NCBI GenBank assembly: GCA_002633005.1
Contig: NMRA01000017.1
Coordinates: forward strand, 476,199-540,198
Length of the DNA: 64,000 bases
From: Phoronis australis
Lineage: Eukaryota; Phoronida; Phoronidae
Reading direction: 5' to 3'
Made by a program: the position numbers and the translations under genes. Position 1 is the stretch's first letter. Each line of letters opens with the position of its first letter. The notes under the pieces were generated by a model that saw only the letters and a program-made list of their open reading frames with translations, ran no database searches and was not told where the DNA came from. Shown in pieces: positions 57,801 through 64,000 of the stretch.

Positions 57801-60800
57801 AAATATGACATTTCGTGATCATAAGTGTGTTGTTTTGGCGCTCGACGACTTATTAACCTGAGATTCTGAACATTCCACCAAATGCAGATAAAAGCACTTA
57901 CAGCCCCTAAACTTAACTAAAGTATTGTAGGTTCTGGACTCCACACATGATTGCTTCATGCTATCTCGTTTTCTTTTACTTTTAAGAGTGCTTTGCGTTT
58001 GCTTTTCATCAAGAAATGAAGTTAAAGTGTCGCTGTTTTGTTTTTCATAAAATGCTTACCCCAGCCAATGAAAACGTAATGCCTGATATTTTTCTCCGTA
58101 GGAAAGTCTGTAAGTGTACTGTTGAGGTGAAATCCTTCCAAAAACATCCACATAAACACACAGGAATTCGAATACTCCATCAGCGTGTACATCATCTCGC
58201 ACACTATCGGCTGAAATAATGTCATTTGTCATTTATCGGCCATTTTCGTCCAAGTTACATAATTATTACATTCCATCCAGAACACATCGGATATTTTCGT
58301 ATCCTCAAATTTTCTCTCGGAAGTGAACATTATTTGCACATTAGCAAAGTTCGATCTGCCATGCCGCCAATCATTATGCAGTTCAAAACTCATGTGACTT
58401 GCTTATGATTGAAGTCAGCTAATGCGCTGATACCGTTCACATAAGAGGGGAAAATTGAGGCTGTGAAAATACTCGATTATATTCGGAACACTCAGGACAT
58501 TTTTGTAACCTGTGATTGGAAGCTTCAAAAAACAAGCCTGGGCTCCGTAGACGCAAAAATCTCACCAGAAAAGCTGGTGTGATCACGTGCTTTTGCTTGA
58601 AATGCATGGTGATATTTCTCGAAGACTTGGGTGATCTTGCTAGTATATTGCGTCTATGGAACGGGCCCCAGGAGATGTTCCTGATGAGCATTGGGGAATC
58701 ACGAAACAAAGACAAACATTTTCTTTGTTTACTGAGAGGGTCAATATACACGTAAGCATTGGATCTACGTTTATTGAGAGGGTCAATATACACGTAAGCA
58801 TGTGATCTACTTTTATTGAGAGGGTCAATATACATATAAACATGTGATCTACGTTTATTGAGAGGGTCAATACACATGAAAGTATATATATATATACACA
58901 CACATCCCCGGGACACCGCTTCGACAAGCGGGCTAAACCAGGTTGAGGGTAGCCGACGGGTCTCAAACCCTCGGTGAGTTAGGGACTGCCTACCCTAGCA
59001 TGTGAAGACTGGCTCCGGCAGACTGAGCGGAAGAGACCCCCAGTGGTCCAACGGTCAAGACGGCGGTTTCAGCAAGCGCTGTGGAGCGCTCAGAGCACGA
59101 CGAGGCACCAAAGCAGTCATGGTCATCCACTGCAGCAGGGGTAACCTCCAGCCGTAACAGTTTTCTGTGCCACTGGATCAAGGTTTCCTCAGCCACTTTA
59201 AAAACCATCACGCACAGGTTTGTTGTGAGATTCCCATGCTTGAAGAACTGGACTTACCACCGTCCATAGAGGAGATTGAGAAAGCCATATCCCAGACGAA
59301 TAGTGACAGAGCCTCAGGAAAGAATGGCATCCCTGCTGAGATCTATAAGGCAGCAGGTCCAGTCACCATATCAGCCTTCCATGACATCCTGAACAGCATC
59401 TGGGAGAAAGAGGTCATGCCAGACGACTTCCGCGACGCCTTGATCGTTGCTCTCTATAAGAACAAGGGAAACAAAGCGGACTGTGGAAACTACAGTGGCA
59501 TCTCATTGCTCTCTATCGCCGGCAAGATATTCGCTCGCATCATTCTGAACAAACTTGTCACCGTCTCAGAGCATAATCTACCGGAATCGCATTGTGGCTT
59601 CCGGCCAGGACGCAGTACGGTGGACATGATCTTCGCTCTGAGGCAGGTTCAAGAGAAGTGCATTGAACAGAACATGGCCCTCTACTCAGCCTTCATAGAC
59701 CTGACTAAGGCCTTCGGCACTGTCAACCGAGAAGCACTGTGGACAGTTCTGAGTCGATATGGCTGCCCCCGAAAGTTTGGTAAGATGGTGCGACTCTTCC
59801 ATGATGGCATGACAGGTCAGGTCCTCGCAAGCGCGATACTTCAGCCACCTTCGACGTCTCAAATGGAGTGAAGCAGATGTGTGTGCTCGCGCCTGTTCTG
59901 TTCAACCTCTTCTTCACGTGCATGTTGACCCAAGCTGTGCAGGGACTAGAGGAGGGTGTGTACATCAAATATCGCCTCGACGGCTCCCTCTTCGATCTAA
60001 GGCGCCTTAGTGCAAAGACAAAGTGCCTGGGAAAACTAATCCAAGACGCCCTTTTTGCGGATGATTGTGCGCTCCTTTCCCACAAAGAGAATGACCTACA
60101 ACTCATGCTGGACAGCTTCTCGAATGCTTCCAAAGCATTCGGCTTGACCATAAGCCTCGGCAAGACAGAAGTGTTTCTTCAACCTGCACCCAACACCAAT
60201 CCCCCGTAGCCAGTCATTACCATCGACAACAAGCAACTCCTCAATGTGGAGCACTTCAAATACCTGGGGAGCGCCATCTCAAAAGATGGCAGCTCAGACA
60301 AAGATATTGCTTCCAGGATAAGCAAGGCGAGCCAAGCACTCGGAAGACTGAGAACACGGGTGCTCAACGAACACAACATCCGCCTGTCTACTAAACTGAA
60401 GGTGTATTCTTCAGTGGTTCAGACCTCTCTGCTCTATGGCTGCGAGTCATGGACCCTCTACCGCAGGCACATCAAGAAGCTTGAGAGCTTCCACATGCGT
60501 TCTCTTCGCTCCGTCCTAGGAATCCAATGGCAGGACCGAATCACCAACCTTGAGGTCCTAGAACGTGCCCAGTCAACCAGAATTGAAGCGATGCTACTCA
60601 AAGCCCAACTGCGATGGATGGGGCACATCATCAGGATGGAGGACTACAGAATGGCTCGCCAGCTTTTGCATGGCGAGCTGAAGACTGGGAGAAGGAAGCA
60701 AGGACGCCCTCGCCTTTGCTACAAAGACACCGTCAAAGCCAACCTGAAGTGGTGCAACATCAAACCCAAGGAGCTGAAAGCTGTTGCAGGAGAGAGACCA

Positions 60801-61041
60801 AAGTGGCGAGCCACGATTCGAAAAGCAACTGCCAGTTTTGAGGATGACCGCTGTAAAAGACTCGAAGCTGCTCGAGAGAAATGCCACTCAGCAGCATCCA
60901 CCACTGTTACCACGACGGAGTTCCAATGCCCCACCTGTGCTCGACTCTGCGCGTCAAGACTGGGACTGCAGAGCCATCTTCGTGTACATAGACGATGAGA
61001 CACACAACCTACGTCATCTTCGGAGCCGAAGGACTACCAAC

Positions 61042-61080
<39 letters not shown>

Positions 61081-61100
61081 TATATATGTATATATGTATG

Positions 61101-61138
<38 letters not shown>

Positions 61139-61868
61139 NNNNNNNNNNNNNNNNNNNNNNNNNNNNNNNNNNNNNNNNNNNNNNNNNNNNNNNNNNNNNN
61201 NNNNNNNNNNNNNNNNNNNNNNNNNNNNNNNNNNNNNNNNNNNNNNNNNNNNNNNNNNNNNNNNNNNNNNNNNNNNNNNNNNNNNNNNNNNNNNNNNNNN
61301 NNNNNNNNNNNNNNNNNNNNNNNNNNNNNNNNNNNNNNNNNNNNNNNNNNNNNNNNNNNNNNNNNNNNNNNNNNNNNNNNNNNNNNNNNNNNNNNNNNNN
61401 NNNNNNNNNNNNNNNNNNNNNNNNNNNNNNNNNNNNNNNNNNNNNNNNNNNNNNNNNNNNNNNNNNNNNNNNNNNNNNNNNNNNNNNNNNNNNNNNNNNN
61501 NNNNNNNNNNNNNNNNNNNNNNNNNNNNNNNNNNNNNNNNNNNNNNNNNNNNNNNNNNNNNNNNNNNNNNNNNNNNNNNNNNNNNNNNNNNNNNNNNNNN
61601 NNNNNNNNTTAGTCATTCTTTGCAGTATTTCACACCCGCCGTGTCTCACTGTGTGTGTCGTCAGCTTATACTCTGTGGTGGCATTACTGCGTCATTTTAT
61701 CTTCACTTGAGAATGAAACAAGTATGTTTCGAAATATCGTGTGTCTTTTAATTATGTCGCTAGGTCAGTTACTGTATCTATGTTCAGTTGAGAGTAGAGT
61801 TTTGTTCCGTAAGTATGAACGCAACGGAATAAAGACTGTGAACAATGAAAAGTGTCATGCATTTAACA

Positions 61869-61918
<50 letters not shown>

Positions 61919-62527
61919 TTAGTACTTTTGTCCAACGAAGAGTAACTCTGGAAATAAGGAGACTTACAGCGATGTGTTTTATGCACACTCGGTATTTTTT
62001 GTGTTGACATGAAAGAGAAGCACTTTGTTGTGTGACGTCAGTGCCATTGCTCAACAATGCAAGTAACCGAATGCGCAACTACAGAGTAACGTATAACACG
62101 TGCTTTTCACAATAGGGACGGGTGATTTATAACAATCTATAACGGCTGCTATGAACCGGTCTTCGATCAAAAAACACTTACGGTTAAACTTATCTCGACC
62201 AGGCAAGTTGGTTTGACTCTGCTGGGCATTTGATTCGCCGAACATGGCTTCAAAAAATTGTCAGTTTTTCATCAGGGCAAAAACTACTACTTCCAACTTG
62301 AGTAAAATCAGACATCAATGTATAACGGTAAGTGTTTTAAATCAAAAGTTAGTTATTTGACAGAAGGCTGGTACATAAATGTACTTACAGAGAGGAACAC
62401 CGTAGTGACGTAATGCAGAGAGTGTGCCATGGCCTGGTCGATATAGATGAGCAGACGAACAACAACGTACAGAGCCATGGCTGTGAACAAATTCACGTGT
62501 ATTTTGGTCCGTTCGCACCTCAAACTC
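51606..62527 (-). CDS. Class B1 (secretin-family) GPCR, PDF-receptor-like; partial gene
   Basis: Seen: exons 62389-62527 (TM2), 58060-58210 (TM3), 57397-57466 (TM4), 56765-56834 (TM5) and 51606-51890 (TM6-7), all minus strand. Their phases chain exactly (0, 1, 2, 0), giving about 237 residues of the heptahelical core. Known: class B1 receptors bind peptide hormones through an N-terminal cysteine-rich domain and signal mainly through Gs and cAMP. The core most resembles pigment-dispersing-factor receptors (CEMMY then FMWMFLEG in TM3, FYWIVEGPR before TM5, AVW before TM7). The N-terminal domain and TM1 exons were not found and are probably beyond 64000 or unrecognised; the C-tail is also unassigned. 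Assembly duplication repeats the TM4 and TM5 exons. The subfamily call is by motif recall; a tree is needed. Confidence 0.85.
52700..53380. repeat. Direct repeat pair in GPCR intron
   Basis: About 130 bases at 52700-52835 (ACGTCATAATAAATGACATT and GCGTACCCCGGGCAAAATAG) recur at 53248-53380 in the same orientation. Each is associated with ATTACGGNCCTATCGCCTCG, before the first copy and after the second. Likely ends of one element or a local duplication. Confidence 0.7.
54880..55300 (-). mobile_element. Decayed Penelope-like element fragment
   Basis: The minus frame at 55258-55043 reads HINTAGHSFDTGDVHILDRE, matching the C-terminal part of Penelope GIY-YIG domains, then a degenerate tail. Downstream on the same strand is GATGAAGCGTGACTAGGCTG then AAACGTCGTG, a typical 3' tail. 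Flanking inverted repeats of about 29 bases lie at 55019-55047 and 55271-55299. Confidence 0.65.
55795..55864 (-). CDS. GPCR TM5 exon, duplicate (probable other allele)
   Basis: Same exon as 56765-56834: CWYGYTTSPFYWIVEGPR then VVIIL, phases 2 to 0, acceptor TTGCAG, donor GTAAGT. The residues are identical; only silent differences are seen. Probably an assembly duplicate. Confidence 0.85.
56314..56383 (-). CDS. GPCR TM4 exon, duplicate (probable other allele)
   Basis: Same exon as 57397-57466: VPMLCTSLWALTQGFLYQG then SPH, phases 1 to 2, donor GTACGT. One silent change (GCG for GCT) distinguishes the copies. Confidence 0.82.
56765..56834 (-). CDS. GPCR exon for ECL2 and TM5 start
   Basis: Phases 2 to 0, 23 codons: CWYGYTTSPFYWIVEGPR then VVIIL. 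The Cys-Trp pair is the conserved extracellular loop 2 motif of class B receptors (the Cys pairs with TM3), followed by the YW-GP entry into TM5. It joins in frame to INFALLLNIV. Confidence 0.9.
57397..57466 (-). CDS. GPCR exon for TM4
   Basis: Phases 1 to 2, acceptor TTTATAG, donor GTACGT. After the previous exon ends with IGW plus G it reads VPMLCTSLWALTQGFLYQG then SPH, completing the class B GWGxP motif and TM4. Confidence 0.88.
58060..58210 (-). CDS. GPCR exon for TM3 and TM4 start
   Basis: Acceptor ATTTCAG, donor GTAAGC, phases 0 to 1, 50 codons. PIVCEMMYTLMEYSNSCVFM then WMFLEGFHLN is TM3, with the disulfide Cys and the W-x-x-x-E-G motif typical of class B receptors. KNIRHYVFIGW is the start of TM4. 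FMWMF-EG is especially PDF-receptor-like. Confidence 0.93.
58285..58475. repeat. Inverted repeats, family 3, second locus
   Basis: CCTCAAATTTTCTCTCGGAA with GTGAACATTATTTGCAC, and in the opposite direction GAGGGGAAAATTGAGGCTGT, as in the cluster at 43733-44420. Confidence 0.6.
58740..58880. repeat. 42-base minisatellite, about 3.5 copies
   Basis: Unit beginning GAGAGGGTCAATATACACGT followed by AAGCATGTGATCTACGTTTATT, repeated from about 58734 to the TA/CA tract before the LINE. Because 42 is a multiple of three, a 14-residue repeat is open on the minus strand; no gene support. Confidence 0.9.
58905..61039 (+). mobile_element. Non-LTR retrotransposon (LINE), inactivated
   Basis: Seen: reverse transcriptase from about 59230 with LPPSIEEIEKAI, KNGIPAEIYKAAG, KNKGNKADCGNYSGISLLS, GFRPGRSTVDMIF, FIDLTKAFGTVN (motif A Asp) and FADDCALLS (motif C). 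Then follow the thumb and C-terminal region (FKYLGSAISKDG, CESWTLYRRH) and a terminal C2H2 finger FQCPTCARLCASRLGLQSH, ending TGA at 60998. It is broken by a frameshift near 59830-59866 and an in-frame TAG at 60207-60209. No endonuclease domain lies between the GC-rich 5' segment (58905-59160) and the RT, so it is probably internally deleted. A TA microsatellite follows its 3' end. It lies in an intron of the GPCR, opposite strand. Clade not assigned. Confidence 0.88.
61040..61138. repeat. TA/TG microsatellite at LINE 3' end
   Basis: Alternating AT with GTATGTATATATGT interruptions, running into the N gap at 61139. Confidence 0.9.
61139..61608. other. Assembly gap (N run)
   Basis: 470 N. The right flank is the 3' tail of a Penelope-like element, so the gap probably hides more of that element and of the TA tract. 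Confidence 0.98.
61609..61873 (+). mobile_element. 3' end of a Penelope-like element
   Basis: Matches 45639-45903 with a few substitutions over its whole length (TTAGTCATTCTTTGCAGTAT to TTTAACAAATTT). The similarity stops at the same point, where a TA tract begins here. Confidence 0.8.
61873..61914. repeat. (TA)n microsatellite
   Basis: About 20 uninterrupted TA units directly after the Penelope 3' end. Confidence 0.95.
62182..62247 (-). CDS. Possible GPCR extracellular loop 1 exon
   Basis: Between the TM2 and TM3 exons, with acceptor TTTTTTGAAG, donor GTAAGT and phase 0/0. It would insert PCSANQMPSRVKPTCLVEIS and LT into extracellular loop 1. A second frame starts with ATG (MFGESNAQQ). The gene also joins in frame without it, so it may be optional or not an exon. 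Confidence 0.35.
62389..62527 (-). CDS. GPCR exon for TM2
   Basis: Starts in phase 2 and ends in phase 0 at GTAAGT, 46 codons. SLRCERTKIHVNLFTAMALY then VVVRLLIYIDQAM. The L-R-C-x-R-x-x-I-H-x-N-L-F block is a hallmark of TM2 in class B1 receptors. TM1 must lie upstream at higher coordinates; I did not find it. Confidence 0.92.
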
Positions 62528-64000
62528 CTTGAACAAAACAGATTACGCGCTTCGTGAATTTTCAGTGTCGATCATCCCTAATCCTAAATCGCAAAGAAGG
62601 CTCATGGACCTGGAACGTATTCCACGAGGAAATGCCGCTAAATTCGACCATCTTCGTCTAATTATTCAGTTGTAACCAAACCTATATTCCCATATTCACC
62701 ACTTAAATCTCAGTCCAATCAAGTAAGACACTAATAAAAAAAATAAAGTTTGTTTCTCCTCGCGTAGAATATGTACTGACAAAGACATTTTTCAGTGCTG
62801 AATACGACATTTTCGTCGCAACAACAGTGAGCGCGCTCCGACAATGAAAAGTGGAAAAATATTTTCCAACAGAACGACATCTACCCATCTTAGAGCATTT
62901 AAAAGTGTACATTTGTAAAGTTTGAGTTAACGCGACCGGTGTTTCTGACTCCGCGGCTTCAAAAAGATAGCGTCAAGAAAACACACTGCAGAGAGTGAAG
63001 CCTCAAAAACGCTTCAAAAATGCTAATTTTTAAGAAAAGACTGCGTCCAAAATTTTTTTCGGAAAAGTGACGAGGCTCTTGAAATTCGGAAAATAGTATT
63101 GCCGCACGTAGCGCCCTCATTCAGACATGGGCTATAACAGTAGTTTCATGACAAAGCGTTTGATAGCAAATGGTCAACTGGACCTATTAACCAACATTTC
63201 CCACGTTTAACAGACATGAAAACGTCACATGTGATCTTTTTAAAGCCTTGTTTCCGAAAAAAGAGCTCTTTAGGAAATCCTCGATAATAGTATTACAGCC
63301 GTACTAGTGCTGTTTTTGTGGCTTTAACATTTTAAAAAATAACCAATAAGATTTCATTTTCTTTATCAGCGAAGGTACTCCTTAGAAAAACAAAAATGTA
63401 GACTACGCAACGTTTTGTAGACCGAGTTTCTTGCGAGAAAAGCGAGATCACGCAATACTACACAATATCGCAGGAGTGAAATTCGAATGTTTCGCTAGCA
63501 TGTGTGGGATCTTACCATCCTTTCCAGCAAAATCACGGTCATTGAAGAAAGTGCTCAGTGAGCTTGGAATGTTGAAATATGACTGAATTAAAAAATATGT
63601 TGAAGTTCCACAATGAAAGATTTTTCACCGCAAGAGGAAGCTAATTGTTACTGCAGTCGCAATCTTTCATGTTCGCAACATAAAAGCATTTCCGGGGTAG
63701 TTGTGAAGAAATGAAATGACCCCCGTAAGATGTACCCCCGATTCCCTCATTAACCACGTGACACTGGTATTTGAATGCGTTTTCCCTCCATAGTGTTGAC
63801 GTTAACTTGTTCTCATCCTTTAGTGTGAAGGTGGTGGGTGGAGGGGGGTGGATTTTAACTGTAAATAAACGTTCAACTGTTATATTTAAATATACTCTAG
63901 CCTGTGCACTGCATTTTCTCGTGCGCTGATTTGATGTGTTTTGCTCGTTTTAAAGTAACCGGCTGTTCTTGCAATAGTAGTAGAAGATGGAAATTTTCAC
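62528..64000. other. Right edge, mostly unassigned
   Basis: Apart from the possible exon at 63516-63582, no coding or repeat feature was recognised. The missing GPCR exons for TM1 and the ligand-binding domain should lie here or beyond the edge. Confidence 0.4.
63516..63582 (-). CDS. Possible exon of unknown gene
   Basis: A strong acceptor (TTTTTAATTCAG) and donor (GTAAGA) enclose 67 bases with one open frame: SYFNIPSSLSTFFNDRDFAG then KDG, phase 0 to 1. DFAGK-like segments occur in sulfatases, but the match is too short to trust. It could be an upstream exon of the GPCR transcript or another gene. Confidence 0.3.

Noticed and set aside
58437-58966. 159- and 108-residue minus-strand frames with 14-residue repeats
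   Set aside because: Created by the 42-base minisatellite and the inverted-repeat sequence next to it.
61655-61945. 96-residue plus-strand frame resembling the one before the EF-hand exon
   Set aside because: Similarity is only through the shared Penelope 3' tail; no EF-hand sequence follows.
1-64000. CRISPR arrays, operons, bacterial genes or integrated virus
   Set aside because: All supported genes are intron-containing animal genes. The direct repeats are contiguous minisatellites without spacers, and no viral capsid, integrase or envelope sequence was seen.

Overview
The window is genomic DNA from an animal: genes are split into short exons with GT/AG borders, introns are long, transposon remnants are dense and the scaffold has gaps. 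A Penelope-rich repeat complement, a pigment-dispersing-factor-receptor-like GPCR and a granulin array suggest an invertebrate bilaterian, probably marine (amphioxus, an ambulacrarian or a mollusc are all possible); I cannot name the species. The assembly is draft quality. It has three long N runs (33866-34300, 49194-49566, 61139-61608) and single-N joins (7386, 39580, 56611). At three joins the flanking sequence is a near-identical copy of its neighbour, which looks like unmerged haplotypes.

Left third (82-20790, minus strand): eight exons of a sialate O-acetylesterase (SIAE) with signal peptide, GQSNMQ nucleophile block and WHQTAD block. The 3' end lies off the left edge. The intron between SIAE exons 5 and 6 (1702-14773) holds 13 granulin exons on the same strand, forming 11 granulin modules. 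All granulin exons start and end in phase 0, the same phase as the host intron. I found no signal-peptide exon for the array inside the intron. The last granulin exon carries both an in-frame TGA and, just before it, a GTACGT donor in the correct phase. The array could therefore be a nested gene, an alternative 3' end of SIAE, or an in-frame 859-residue domain insertion into the esterase.

Middle (20791-51000): 20.8-37.8 kb has no gene I can support, only MITE-like foldback elements, a diverged repeat family, a tRNA-derived SINE and a haplotype duplication around a gap. A four-EF-hand calcium-binding protein lies on the plus strand in three coding exons (37868-37999, 44468-44562, 45990-46194). 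Its introns carry a foldback element, two decayed Penelope-like elements, a SINE and a possible antisense first exon with a TATA box (40082-40263).

Right third (51606-62527, minus strand): a class B1 (secretin-family) GPCR is spread over at least five exons covering TM2 to TM7, and most resembles PDF receptors. Its TM4 and TM5 exons are each present twice because of the assembly duplication at 55642-57690. A decayed non-LTR retrotransposon (58905-61039), a third Penelope fragment and the 3' end of a fourth lie in its introns. The N-terminal exons are not found, and one further possible exon is seen at 63516-63582.
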